Shown: positions 1-9,703 of the stretch, one piece after another
How positions within the stretch are numbered: the stretch's first letter is position 1
Layout of the letters: the number at the start of each line of letters is the position of its first letter
From: Desertivirga brevis
Lineage (GTDB): Bacteria; Bacteroidota; Bacteroidia; Sphingobacteriales; Sphingobacteriaceae
DNA length: 64,000 nucleotides
NCBI RefSeq assembly: GCF_017355835.1
Contig: NZ_JAFEWF010000012.1
Coordinates: forward strand, 62,001 to 126,000
Reading direction: 5' to 3'
Position numbers and translations under genes: made by a program
Notes under the pieces: model-generated
The model's input: only the letters and a program-made list of their open reading frames with translations
Told to the model about the DNA's origin: nothing
The model's database searches: none

Positions 1-3000
1 ATGGTATTAACCGTTTTGATGGCCATAATTTTGTTACTTTTAAATCGTTTCCAGGCGACAACGCAGAGCTTCAGAATGCACGAATTGATGTAATAGTCGA
101 AGATAATAAAAAGCATTTGTGGCTGCGCGGATCGGATAAGCAGATTTATCGATTTGATAAATCCACCGAGCGTTTTCTGAATGTATCAAAAATTATAAAT
201 GCAGCCGCAAAAAAGCATATTGCCTTTCATAACATAGTTGTGCTCAGCGATGGAACACTTTTGCTCCAAACCGTAAGTGGAGAAGTATTCCATGTTCCGG
301 ATACACGATTAAAAGCTGCTACAAAATTTGTCCGGTTTGCAAGTGGGGGAACAGAAGAAAAACCGGTAGACATAAAATTCCTCACCGAGGGGCAGGACAG
401 GTCCATCTGGATGGGTTCTTCTGCTGGTTTGTTCTGCTACTTGAAGCAGCAAAATGGCAAGTATAAGAAAGTTAAAAAGTTTAACAAGCTGCTGAAAGAT
501 AATTGCTGTACTGCGTATTCCGAGGACGACAATTATATTTATATAGGTACATCGGAGGGCCAGCTTTTGGTGTATCACAAATACAATCAAAAGTCCTGGA
601 TAAACAAGATTTCGGCAGGCAGGGTAGCGAACCTCTGTATTTCAAAGAAGGACCGTTCGCTGTTTGTATCAACAGGATCAGGCGAATTAATTGTTATGAG
701 ACAGGGGCGGCTTGCTGCACGTTACAACCTAAAGCAAGCTCTTTATTCTATATATGAGGATTTGACGGGGCATCTCTGGATCGAACCTGAAAAAGCAGGT
801 GTGATAAGACTGAATCCTTCAAATGGTGTGTATGAACAATTTGCCCAGGCAATAGATAAGGGAATTATTAAAAGTGGTAGTGATTATAGGGTTTTCGAAG
901 ACAATGGGGGAATTGTCTGGGTTAACTTGAAAGGAGGCGGTTTTGGATATTTTAATCGAACAACTGGTAAATTAGACTATTTTTATAATAAGCCAAGCGA
1001 CCCCAACCGTAGGTTCTCCAATACGGTTTACGATCTATACTATGATAAAGCCGGAGTCTTATGGCTTACTACAGAAGACCGCGGCATTTTTAAGGTCGTT
1101 TTTCAACCTAACTCTTTTGACCATAAATTACTTGATTCTACTGCCAGTTTTGCCTCTGATAACGATATCCGCGGAATTTTGTACGACAAACAGAAACGGC
1201 TATGGTTGGGGGTGAAAAACGGGAAGCTTTATATTCTTAAGGATAATAAGGTTGTTCCCAACTTGTTTTTAAATTCACCGCAGAATGGATTGGGTGCGGT
1301 TTACGCTATTATGGAAGACCATAATAGAAATGTCTGGCTGGGTACAAAGGCTAAGGGACTATGGAAGGCTACCCCGGTTGATGGCAGTGCTGGAAGATAC
1401 AATTTAACCAACTTCACCTTAGACTCCAGTAAGGTAAATAACATTAATAGCAATCAGATCTATAGCGTGATCCAGGATAGGCAGAAGAGGATTTGGATAG
1501 GATCGTTTGATCGGGGGCTAAGTTTAGTATCGCAAGAGGGCGATAAAGTAAAATTTTTACACACCGGGCCTTATTTTAAGCACTATCCTAAATCGCTTTT
1601 CAACAAAGTGAGGCACCTGGCGCTCGACGGGAATGGCAGGATTTGGATCGGAACAACCGGTGGACTGTTAGTATTAGATCCTGCCCGGGGGTATCGGTAT
1701 AAAAGTTATACAAAGTTGCCAAACAACAGGCAAAGTATAGGTAATAATGATATACAGTATATCTATCGGGATGCAAAAAATAGAATGTGGCTATGTACCT
1801 CAGGAGGAGGTCTGAATTTAGCGATAGGCCAGGATCCGATGAAATCTTTGTCTTTCAAACATTTCACGATAAGGGATGGACTTCCCAGTGATTATCTCCT
1901 GAGTTGTGCGGAGGATAAGGCAGGAGGTTTGTGGCTAGCTACCCAAAATGGATTGAGTCGCTTCGATATGAGCCGTTTAACGTCCAGGAATTTTGACTCG
2001 TATGATGGGTTGCCGCGAGTCCGGTTCTCTGAAGCTTCCTGCGTAAAATTGCAAAGCGGTAATTTTATTTTTGGTACAGCCAAAGGCTTAATATCATTCG
2101 ACCCCGATGATGTTTTGAAGCGGAAAATTCCGGCAAATATTGCCTTTACCAATTTACAGATCAATAACCTGGATGTATTGCCTTCAGTTTCTCACATTCT
2201 TAGCCGAAGTATAAACTATACCGAGAAATTGGTATTGAAATTTAGTGACAACATAATCAGTATTGACTACGCTACCCTAGACTATCGTTCGCGGAATAAG
2301 CAATCATTTTTGTACCGGTTGAAGGGGTTCGATACTACCTGGCATAACGATCAGGGCCTTAAACGTATTACCTATACTAATTTACCCTCTGGCGACTATG
2401 TATTGGAGTTTAAAAGCTTAAACGGGGAAATGCCCCTGCGAACTCCAATAAAGAGTATCGAGATAATCATACTTCCACCTCCGTGGAGAACCTGGTGGGC
2501 TTATATATTTTATTTTATTGTGCTGTCGGTCATCTTCGAAATAGTACGAAGAACTGCTTTAGCGATGCTGAAGTTACGCAATAAGGTCGTTGTAGAACAG
2601 CAGCTGGCTGAGTTGAAACTTAATTTCTTTGCCAAGGTTTCTCATGAACTCCGGACTCCACTTACTTTGATACTAAATCCTGTGGAGGAAGTTTTTCGAA
2701 CAGAGAGGTTATCGCATCAAGGAGTAGCAAATATTGATTTCGTAAGGAAAAATGCTAACAGGATGCTGAAGTTTGTTAATCAATTATTAGATTTTCGAAA
2801 GCTTCAGAGTGGGAATGACCAACTGCACGTCTCCAAAGTTGAGATCGTTCAATTTATTCGAGAGATAAGTGATTATTTTAGTGAAACGATCAAGCGTAAA
2901 CATATAGCTTTTGACCTTCAATTCTCTGAGGAACCATTGTTAGCCTGGGTTGATGCAGGTAAGCTGGACGTAGTAATTTATAATCTCTTATCTAATGCTC

Positions 3001-4184
3001 TAAAATATACGCCAGTGGGAGAATCCATTTCTGTCGCTGTAAAATCGAAGGGTGATTCATTTACCATAGAAGTAAGCGACCGGGGGCCAGGGGTTGATGA
3101 GGCTAAACTGGCAAAGATCTTTGAACTGTATTATCAGGCCGAAGAATCAGTGGAAGCAGAGGGAGGTGGTACCGGAATCGGGTTGGCTTATGCTAAGGAA
3201 ATAGTTGAAGCGCATAACGGGACTATTTCAGCAAATAATAATTCAGACCGGGGCTTAACAGTTGTGGTGTCTTTAAAACTGGGAAAGGCCCATTTTGATT
3301 CGAAAAAAGTGACATTCACAGACCATGAAAAAGCTACGTTTATTTCACATAGTTCATCTGCTATGTTAGATAATGATAAAACATACAAGCATCTCAAACC
3401 TTTTGATAAAGATCAGGAGCTGGTGCTTTTGGTTGAAGACAACAAGGACCTTCGGGAATTTTTAAAGCAGCAATTGACGGAGCTTTACCGGGTTGAAGTA
3501 GCGTCGGATGGCCAGGAAGGCTTCGAGAAGGCACTGCAACTACAGCCAGACCTGATCTTGAGCGACATTATGATGCCTGGAATGGATGGAATTGAAATGC
3601 TTGATCAGTTAAAAAACAATGAGATTACCAGTCACATCCCCGTAATTTTGCTGACAGCTAAATTTTCGATCGAAAGTCAGATTCAGGGACTTCAGTATGG
3701 GGCGGATTACTATATACCGAAGCCATTTAATAATGCTTTTCTTTTAACTGCAATAGAAAACCTTATTAAACAAAGAAAGAGGATCTTCCAATCTTTGAAA
3801 GACAATAACAAACCTATTCAATTACATCGAGGTGCAAGAACCATTACGGAAAAGGATGAAGCCTTCATGAAAAAAGTTATAGCGGTTGTAAATAACGATA
3901 TGAACAATCCTGAATTTAATATTGATACGGTGGCAGAAACTCTTGGAATGGCCCGATCCACCTTTTATAAAAAGCTTAAAAGCTTAACAGACCTTGCTCC
4001 TATAGAGCTTGTAAAGGACCTTCGCCTGCAGCGTGGAAAGGAATTATTGGATGCGGGTGAAAATAACATCTCAACTGTTGCCTACTCAGTCGGCTTTAAT
4101 AACCCGAAATACTTTGGAACCTGCTTTAAAGAAAAATACGGCATTACTCCTTCAGCTTATATAAAAAAAGAAAAGACCGCTTAA
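1..4184 (+). CDS. Hybrid two-component system sensor/regulator (HTCS), 5' partial
   Basis: The frame is open from base 3, so the gene begins upstream of the window; the TTG at 117 is not a real start. Aligned with the full-length paralogue at 53792, only about 65 residues are missing. Visible parts in order: periplasmic two-bladed beta-propeller repeats (many W-L/I-G-T motifs) to about base 2200, a Y_Y_Y domain (about 2236-2450), a transmembrane helix (about 2494-2550), a HisKA domain with SHELRTPLT (His codon 2643), a HATPase with N box (about 2985) and GTGIGLAYA, a receiver with LILSDIMMPGMDG (phospho-Asp codon 3564), and an AraC-type HTH to the C-terminus. In this family the propeller senses an oligosaccharide and the HTH activates the neighbouring susC/D genes. 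It converges on the minus-strand SusC/SusD pair, its likely target (inference). Confidence 0.96.
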   Translation, partial: GINRFDGHNFVTFKSFPGDNAELQNARIDVIVEDNKKHLWLRGSDKQIYRFDKSTERFLNVSKIINAAAKKHIAFHNIVVLSDGTLLLQTVSGEVFHVPDTRLKAATKFVRFASGGTEEKPVDIKFLTEGQDRSIWMGSSAGLFCYLKQQNGKYKKVKKFNKLLKDNCCTAYSEDDNYIYIGTSEGQLLVYHKYNQKSWINKISAGRVANLCISKKDRSLFVSTGSGELIVMRQGRLAARYNLKQALYSIYEDLTGHLWIEPEKAGVIRLNPSNGVYEQFAQAIDKGIIKSGSDYRVFEDNGGIVWVNLKGGGFGYFNRTTGKLDYFYNKPSDPNRRFSNTVYDLYYDKAGVLWLTTEDRGIFKVVFQPNSFDHKLLDSTASFASDNDIRGILYDKQKRLWLGVKNGKLYILKDNKVVPNLFLNSPQNGLGAVYAIMEDHNRNVWLGTKAKGLWKATPVDGSAGRYNLTNFTLDSSKVNNINSNQIYSVIQDRQKRIWIGSFDRGLSLVSQEGDKVKFLHTGPYFKHYPKSLFNKVRHLALDGNGRIWIGTTGGLLVLDPARGYRYKSYTKLPNNRQSIGNNDIQYIYRDAKNRMWLCTSGGGLNLAIGQDPMKSLSFKHFTIRDGLPSDYLLSCAEDKAGGLWLATQNGLSRFDMSRLTSRNFDSYDGLPRVRFSEASCVKLQSGNFIFGTAKGLISFDPDDVLKRKIPANIAFTNLQINNLDVLPSVSHILSRSINYTEKLVLKFSDNIISIDYATLDYRSRNKQSFLYRLKGFDTTWHNDQGLKRITYTNLPSGDYVLEFKSLNGEMPLRTPIKSIEIIILPPPWRTWWAYIFYFIVLSVIFEIVRRTALAMLKLRNKVVVEQQLAELKLNFFAKVSHELRTPLTLILNPVEEVFRTERLSHQGVANIDFVRKNANRMLKFVNQLLDFRKLQSGNDQLHVSKVEIVQFIREISDYFSETIKRKHIAFDLQFSEEPLLAWVDAGKLDVVIYNLLSNALKYTPVGESISVAVKSKGDSFTIEVSDRGPGVDEAKLAKIFELYYQAEESVEAEGGGTGIGLAYAKEIVEAHNGTISANNNSDRGLTVVVSLKLGKAHFDSKKVTFTDHEKATFISHSSSAMLDNDKTYKHLKPFDKDQELVLLVEDNKDLREFLKQQLTELYRVEVASDGQEGFEKALQLQPDLILSDIMMPGMDGIEMLDQLKNNEITSHIPVILLTAKFSIESQIQGLQYGADYYIPKPFNNAFLLTAIENLIKQRKRIFQSLKDNNKPIQLHRGARTITEKDEAFMKKVIAVVNNDMNNPEFNIDTVAETLGMARSTFYKKLKSLTDLAPIELVKDLRLQRGKELLDAGENNISTVAYSVGFNNPKYFGTCFKEKYGITPSAYIKKEKTA

Positions 4185-4200
4185 CGCGGCCTTCTCTTTT
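4161..4200. terminator. Bidirectional intrinsic terminator between convergent HTCS and susD genes
   Basis: An 8-bp stem with one A-C mismatch (4173-4180 against 4186-4193, loop 4181-4185) overlaps the HTCS stop codon. It is followed by a T-rich run on the plus strand (4194-4200) and by a longer T run on the minus strand (opposite 4162-4172), so it can end both convergent transcripts in a gap of only 28 bases. Confidence 0.65.
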
Positions 4201-4212
4201 CTAAACTTTATC

Positions 4213-5919
4213 TTAATCCCACAAGGGGCTTTGCGTTACTGCACCTTTATTGATCTCACTACGTGGAATCGGAATATAATAAAATCGATCATTCCATGTA
4301 GGCCTGTCAATCAATACTTTTGGTATATACACCAGTGAGTTATCCGGCTTTTTATAAATATCGACGCCTTTGATGTCTATTGATTCCACCTGAGGAGCGA
4401 TCTTCCAGCGACGTACATCAAAAAAGCGGTGCCCTTCAAATGCCAATTCGATCCTTCGCTCATGCCGGATCCGGTCACGAAGTGCAGTACCGGTAATAGT
4501 GGTTGGAAGATCGGGTAAACCTGCGCGTTTGCGGATCTTGTTTACATACTCCCGGGCAACATTGTCTTGGCCAAGTTCAGACATTGCTTCTGCATAGTTC
4601 AGATAGATCTCTCCCAATCTGAAGAAGATCCACGGCTGCGAATAGCCTCCGTTTGAGCGGCTGATTGGTAAAGTTCGGTCTATAAACTTCTTAAGGCTGT
4701 ACCCTGTTCGTGAGTTGTCACCATTCCGTTTATAGTTATCAGCTCCTCTGGCGCTCGGACCGATGAGGATAGGATTTCCACTTGCATCGAAGCCGGAGAC
4801 AGATTCGGATACATCATATGCTGCAGGAAACGCCCCTCTGGCTTCGGGACGGAATATATCCCCCTGGTAGATCACTGTCTGATAAAATCTCGGATCGCGA
4901 TTTGCATAGGGATTATTAGGGTTATAATTAGACGCCGGATTAATTGCACCATTAGCGAGGTATGGCAATTCACCGTTAATCATTTCATAATCATCTACCA
5001 AATTCTGAGAAGGAGCATTACGTCCGCCGAAGCCGCCCCACCCACCATAGGTATTGTTGGTATTAGTAAATGTTACCAGGTGGCCGGTGGTATTATTAAA
5101 CGTCCTTACAAAGATCTGCTCAGCATTTGTGCTTAGGAAAGAAGTCCCATAATCGGCAGGCAGCTGATAAGCGTTCAAGTCAATAATTACTTTAGCAGCA
5201 TCAGCCGCTTTTTGCCATTTTGCCTGATCGTTGGTGGGATTTTGAAGAGGACTAGCAGCATATAAGTAAACACGGGATTTTAAGGCCATGGCTGCGTGTT
5301 TAGTGGCTCTTCCAAAGGCGGCATCTCCAGGATTGTATTTAGTTGGCAAGTCTGGTATAGCCGCATCCAGATCGGCAGTTAGGTAAGTGACAACTTCATC
5401 ATACGGTTTCTTTGTAAAAGTTACCTTATCGGTAAGGTCGTAGGTGTCTTCCACCACAGGCACTGATCCATACCTCCAAATTAGATTGGCATAAATAAAC
5501 GCACGGACAAATTTAACTTCTGCTGTCAGTTGTTTTTTTCGTGCTTCGGTAACAGGGGAGTTTCCAACCTCAGCCAGGAATATATTCGCACGGCGGATGA
5601 ATTGATAGGCACGAGTGTAATAATCTATCCAGTTACTAGCCTGACCATAATTGCTGATATTATCTGGATTCCAGGTTCCCAAAAGCCAGGTGTCATCGCC
5701 ATAGGCCTCATCTGTATATTTCGACCACATGTGGGTTTCGAATCCGTGTGGTATTGCCTGGTACATGCCATTTACATAAAGTTCAACAAGGTTAGCATCG
5801 CTCCAGGCTATCTCTGAAACAAACCTGTCTGTGGGAGTTATATCGAGGTAGTCTTTGTTACAACCAGCAGTCAGCAATGCCCCTGCCAGAATTGCATTGA
5901 AGAATTTTCTTTTCATCAT
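4213..5919 (-). CDS. SusD/RagB-family outer-membrane nutrient-binding lipoprotein
   Basis: 568 residues, a usual SusD length. The signal peptide ends in a lipobox (LLTAGC, Cys20), followed by the typical N-terminus DYLDITPTDRF. The C-terminal RagB/SusD region has the diagnostic F-R-L-G-E-I-Y-L-N-Y-A-E-A stretch, then RIRHERRIELAFEGHRFFDVRRW and a final IPIPRSEI. SusD proteins are all-helical TPR-like lids that sit on the SusC channel on the cell surface and capture the ligand. It lies 8 bases downstream of susC in the same transcription unit. Two adjacent Met codons (5919 and 5916) are possible starts. The ligand cannot be read from the sequence; the divergent GH95 gene suggests a fucosylated glycan (inference). 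Confidence 0.96.
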   Translation of the reverse strand: MMKRKFFNAILAGALLTAGCNKDYLDITPTDRFVSEIAWSDANLVELYVNGMYQAIPHGFETHMWSKYTDEAYGDDTWLLGTWNPDNISNYGQASNWIDYYTRAYQFIRRANIFLAEVGNSPVTEARKKQLTAEVKFVRAFIYANLIWRYGSVPVVEDTYDLTDKVTFTKKPYDEVVTYLTADLDAAIPDLPTKYNPGDAAFGRATKHAAMALKSRVYLYAASPLQNPTNDQAKWQKAADAAKVIIDLNAYQLPADYGTSFLSTNAEQIFVRTFNNTTGHLVTFTNTNNTYGGWGGFGGRNAPSQNLVDDYEMINGELPYLANGAINPASNYNPNNPYANRDPRFYQTVIYQGDIFRPEARGAFPAAYDVSESVSGFDASGNPILIGPSARGADNYKRNGDNSRTGYSLKKFIDRTLPISRSNGGYSQPWIFFRLGEIYLNYAEAMSELGQDNVAREYVNKIRKRAGLPDLPTTITGTALRDRIRHERRIELAFEGHRFFDVRRWKIAPQVESIDIKGVDIYKKPDNSLVYIPKVLIDRPTWNDRFYYIPIPRSEINKGAVTQSPLWD

Positions 5920-5927
5920 CTTATTAT

Positions 5928-8900
5928 TTAGAATGAAACATTTACTCCGAGATTGAACACTCGCAGTTGAGGATAGTAATTTGCATCGGTACGGGTCGAG
6001 TTTGGATCATTTCCATCTGCACGGCCTTCAGGATCCAGAAAATCGATTTTGCTGAGCGTAAAGACGTTAAATGCATTTGTATAAACGCGCATATCTTTTA
6101 ATCCGATCCGGTTAACTACTTTCTTTGGAAGAGTATAGCCAATTTCAACAGTCTTCAGGCGTAAAAACGAGGCGCTGTACTGATTAAATTCGCTGAATTG
6201 ATTAAAGTTACCGCCCGATCCCGGCATAGTTCCATTAATGTTGTCGGGAGTCCATCGATTCTCCGCCCGGAACACAGCACTGTTACTTGCTCCTCCCAGT
6301 CCCGTGATGCCAGGGAAATAAAGAGCTCGTGCTTGTCCCTGGAAAAATAAAGATATATCCAGTTTGCGGTAAGACAACCCCAGATCAAGGCCGTACACAA
6401 CTTCAGGAGTAGAGGAAAGATTTGTGCGGTACATATCATTCGCATTGATAACTCCGTCGTTATTTTTATCCACATACTTCAAGTCGCCAGGTCTGGCATT
6501 TGCCAGGTGTACAGAGGCATCGATTTCTGCCTGATCCCGGTATATTCCATCTGTTGCGTAGATCAGCACTCCACCAATTGGCCTGCCCGTCTGGTTTTGA
6601 TACTCATACGCCAGGGGCACCTCGTCGAAATAGATGATTTTGTTACGCGCAAAAGAGATATTGCCTCGTATATTATAGTTGATATTGTGGGTTTTGTTGG
6701 AATGGGAAAGCACTAATTCAAATCCGCGGTTACGCACTTTTCCGATATTTTCAGGAGGTAATCCGGGAAATCCATATAAACCGGAAATACTCACCTGACG
6801 GGTTGCCAATATATTACTGCGATTCTGATTGAACATGTCAAACTCAATACCCAATAAGCCCTTCCATAAGGTTGCATCAAGACCGATGTTGCTTGTTTTT
6901 AAGACTTCCCAGGTATAATTAGGATTGGCTAACACTCCTGGATTTAAACCAAGTGCATCAGTACCGCCAAAATTGTAAGACGTGCCTAAAGAGTAGGTGT
7001 TTAAGTATGAATAAGGCTGGGATACGTTGTCGTTGCCCAATTCACCGTAAGATGCCCTCAATTTCAGATTATCGATAACTGATATTTTTTTAAGGAATGG
7101 CTCTTCAGAGACTCGCCATCCAAGTGAAGCGCCGGGAAAGAAACCGTAACGTTTGTTTTCGGGGAAGACGGGTGATCCATCGTAACGGAATAGGAATTCT
7201 GCGAGATATTTACTTTTGTAATTATAATTGGCACGGCCGAAATAATTATCTCTCCGGTTACGGTTAGATGAGCCTGCCGTGCTCTGATCTGCCAAACTTG
7301 AGCTTCCAAAATTGATATCAGGCAAAACAGTTGTAGGGAAGTTCCTTCTGAACGCCATCATGTCGTTGCCCTTTGTTTCGGCACGCTCCAGACCTAGCAA
7401 CAGGCCAACAGTGTGCAATTTGAAGGATTTCTCATAATTAGCACGCAGGTTGTAGGTGGTTACAAAGCTCCTGCTGAACTGATCCCTTACGGTAGGATTT
7501 GCGATAACTGTAGATCGAAGCCTGTCGTAGGTTTGCGTATTGGCGTTGTATTGCCAGTAGAAATAAGGTGTTTCGAAGGTCTTGTTGAAATTATGGGTAA
7601 AGTCATAACTATAACTCCCGGTAAAAGATAGACCTTTCACGAACGGCACCTTATAATCTGCTACTAGTGTACTCTGCACAGGCAGACTTTCCTGTCTCAA
7701 ATAACCAACCTGGTCTCTCAATAGAGGGTTTTCCGTAAACCTTCCAGCCGCAATCAATCCGTTCGGATAACGCGCATGGATAGTTGGTTCTGCACTCAGG
7801 ATATTGACAAAGTTTACCCATGTTCCGGTTGATGGGTACATTCTCTTCTCAAGTCGTCCAGCAAGATTCAGTGAAACTTTTAAATTTTTCGCTATGGTGG
7901 CGTCAACATTTGTACGAAGGTTATACTGGCCGTAGTCGGTAGGATTGTTTCTAAAATGCCCGTCCTGATTCTGCAAACCCATGGAAACAAAGTATCGTAC
8001 GTCTTCATTTCCACCATCCACAGATATATTGGCTTTATTTTGAAGGGACCATGGTTTTAATGTTTCATCTACCCAATCTGTGTTCGGGTGGGTGAGTGGG
8101 CTTGAGCCATCCCGGAATTTCTGTATATCTTCATCGGTATAAGTCAACCTGGCTGCTCCATTTCTGCGGTCAGCCTCATTCCGCACCTCGGCATAAGTAG
8201 CGGCATCAAGCACATCCAGAACTCGTGTTGGCTGACTGAAGCCCTGGTTATAACTAAAATTAAATGTCGGCTTTCCAACGGCTCCCCGTTTCGTTTTTAC
8301 TAATATAACACCGTTGGCGGCTCTCGCGCCGTAAATGGCGGCAGAGGCATCCTTCAAAACTGTTATGCTTTCAATTTCAGAGGCATCTATTCGTCCTAAA
8401 CCCTCTGTTGGCCTGATAACACCGTCAATCACTAACAATGGTTGAGTATTTCCGAAGGTACTTCTTCCCCGGATGAGGATCTGGGCATCGTCGCGACCGG
8501 GTTCACCTGTAGCGTTGTTGGCAACAACTCCTGGAAGACGTCCTTGTATGGAGTTGGTAATGTTAGGCATAGGGCTTTTTTGAATAGTTTTCCCTGATAC
8601 ATTTGCTACAGATCCTGTGAGTGTTTCCTTCTTTTGCTCTCCATATCCAACAACTACAACTTCATTAAGGCTTGAGCGATCAGGGGCCATTCGGATCTCG
8701 ACAGACGTGCGCCCATTTAACGGGTATTCAATCGTTTTATAGCCTATAAAGGAAACAACTAAAATTGAACTTCCCTCATTAACGGATAGGGAAAAATTTC
8801 CATTTGCGTCTGTAACGGCACCTGTACTTGCTCCTTTTACCCGGATGCTAACCCCCGGCAAGGGACTTCCGTCTTCATCCAGAATCCGGCCTTTAATATC

Positions 8901-9065
8901 TATTTTTGCCGATCTTAAAGCGACCACGCGGTCAGCACTATTCAATAAAATCGTCCTTACCTCGCTCTCTGCGAATGCTTCATGGTTTAATAAACATGGT
9001 ATAATAACGCAACACTGCGCATACCATGATCTTTTCAGGAATGTTTGCAGGAAATGTGCTTTCAT
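5928..9065 (-). CDS. SusC/RagA-family TonB-dependent outer-membrane transporter
   Basis: 1045 residues. An N-terminal export signal (residues about 1-33, ending EAFAE) is followed by a carboxypeptidase-regulatory-like beta-sandwich (about 56-130, with GRILDEDGSPLPGVSI), a SusC signature and TonB-box region (EVVVVGYGEQKKETLTGSV), a plug domain (about 145-260, with IESITVLKDASAAIYGARAA) and a 22-strand-type beta-barrel ending in an aromatic outer-membrane signal (LGVNVSF). There is no STN domain, consistent with control by an HTCS rather than a sigma/anti-sigma pair. It imports the oligomer captured by the SusD at 4213 using TonB energy. The start ATG is opposite bases 9063-9065; its promoter must lie in the 9066-9703 gap. 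Confidence 0.97.
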   Translation of the reverse strand: MKAHFLQTFLKRSWYAQCCVIIPCLLNHEAFAESEVRTILLNSADRVVALRSAKIDIKGRILDEDGSPLPGVSIRVKGASTGAVTDANGNFSLSVNEGSSILVVSFIGYKTIEYPLNGRTSVEIRMAPDRSSLNEVVVVGYGEQKKETLTGSVANVSGKTIQKSPMPNITNSIQGRLPGVVANNATGEPGRDDAQILIRGRSTFGNTQPLLVIDGVIRPTEGLGRIDASEIESITVLKDASAAIYGARAANGVILVKTKRGAVGKPTFNFSYNQGFSQPTRVLDVLDAATYAEVRNEADRRNGAARLTYTDEDIQKFRDGSSPLTHPNTDWVDETLKPWSLQNKANISVDGGNEDVRYFVSMGLQNQDGHFRNNPTDYGQYNLRTNVDATIAKNLKVSLNLAGRLEKRMYPSTGTWVNFVNILSAEPTIHARYPNGLIAAGRFTENPLLRDQVGYLRQESLPVQSTLVADYKVPFVKGLSFTGSYSYDFTHNFNKTFETPYFYWQYNANTQTYDRLRSTVIANPTVRDQFSRSFVTTYNLRANYEKSFKLHTVGLLLGLERAETKGNDMMAFRRNFPTTVLPDINFGSSSLADQSTAGSSNRNRRDNYFGRANYNYKSKYLAEFLFRYDGSPVFPENKRYGFFPGASLGWRVSEEPFLKKISVIDNLKLRASYGELGNDNVSQPYSYLNTYSLGTSYNFGGTDALGLNPGVLANPNYTWEVLKTSNIGLDATLWKGLLGIEFDMFNQNRSNILATRQVSISGLYGFPGLPPENIGKVRNRGFELVLSHSNKTHNINYNIRGNISFARNKIIYFDEVPLAYEYQNQTGRPIGGVLIYATDGIYRDQAEIDASVHLANARPGDLKYVDKNNDGVINANDMYRTNLSSTPEVVYGLDLGLSYRKLDISLFFQGQARALYFPGITGLGGASNSAVFRAENRWTPDNINGTMPGSGGNFNQFSEFNQYSASFLRLKTVEIGYTLPKKVVNRIGLKDMRVYTNAFNVFTLSKIDFLDPEGRADGNDPNSTRTDANYYPQLRVFNLGVNVSF

Positions 9066-9703
9066 AATATTGGTTCTAATTATCTGGTTATAAATAAGTC
9101 GTTCGCGGGCAGAATGCTAACGTTGGCGTAGATTTTTAATCTCGTTTTTTAAGAGGTATCCATGGTAAAGATTTTGATTTGGTTAGTTCTTTAATTATCG
9201 GTTTATAATTGCCCTGTCCTTTGTTGTTCCTATGCCTGCACAGCAATTAACAGAACACACATTGAGCTTTCATCAGAAAGCTTTTTTGCTTGCAATTAGC
9301 TTTTCAAAGCTCGTTGCTGCCAATAAAAACAGAGTAAAATTTTTGATAAAAGAGGTCGAGGAATTGGTATTTTAGTTAAAATTGGGGCAATAGAAGTTAT
9401 TTTACCAAAATTTATACTATTTAACTCAATTTTTTTACCAGTTTGTTTTGCGTCGGGATTAGCTTTGTTCGCCGAATTTAAATAGAAAAAAGTGCTATTT
9501 CAGTTTCGAGTACCCTCAAGCAGTTTGTGAAACGCTAGTAGGTAAGTTAAAGAACAAAACTACCGTAAAACCTAAAATGAGAAAGTCTCATTTGAAATAG
9601 AACTAATAATTATAAACCCATTTTGAGGTGAACCTTAAATCCTGGGCTATTAGACTTTTTTAACAGGTTTGGGAAACCATAGAATAACGAGAAACTTAAT
9701 AAA
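9066..9703. promoter_or_regulatory. Divergent regulatory gap between susC and the GH95 gene
   Basis: 638 bases without a convincing gene. It holds an AT-rich core (about 9360-9480) with a direct repeat TTTTACCA at 9400-9407 and 9433-9440 (33 bases apart), an inverted partner TGGTA at 9365-9369, and a plus-strand TAGCTTTG (9460-9467) that matches the Bacteroidota -7 consensus TAnnTTTG. TTTG occurs at 9442 and 9447, but closer than the usual spacing for a -33 element. A hairpin lies at 9575-9593. These are candidate HTCS binding sites and a candidate GH95 promoter. No minus-strand TAnnTTTG was found for susC. Confidence 0.45.
9575..9593. repeat. Perfect 8-bp inverted repeat upstream of the GH95 gene
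   Basis: AAATGAGA (9575-9582) and TCTCATTT (9586-9593) are perfect inverse complements around a 3-base loop. There is no T run, so it is not a terminator. It could be an operator or a leader hairpin of the GH95 transcript if that starts near 9475. Confidence 0.4.

Noticed and set aside
117..119. TTG codon as the start of the first HTCS gene
   Set aside because: The frame is open to the window edge and residues before it align with the complete paralogue (I-N-R-F-D-G-H), so the gene simply begins outside the window.
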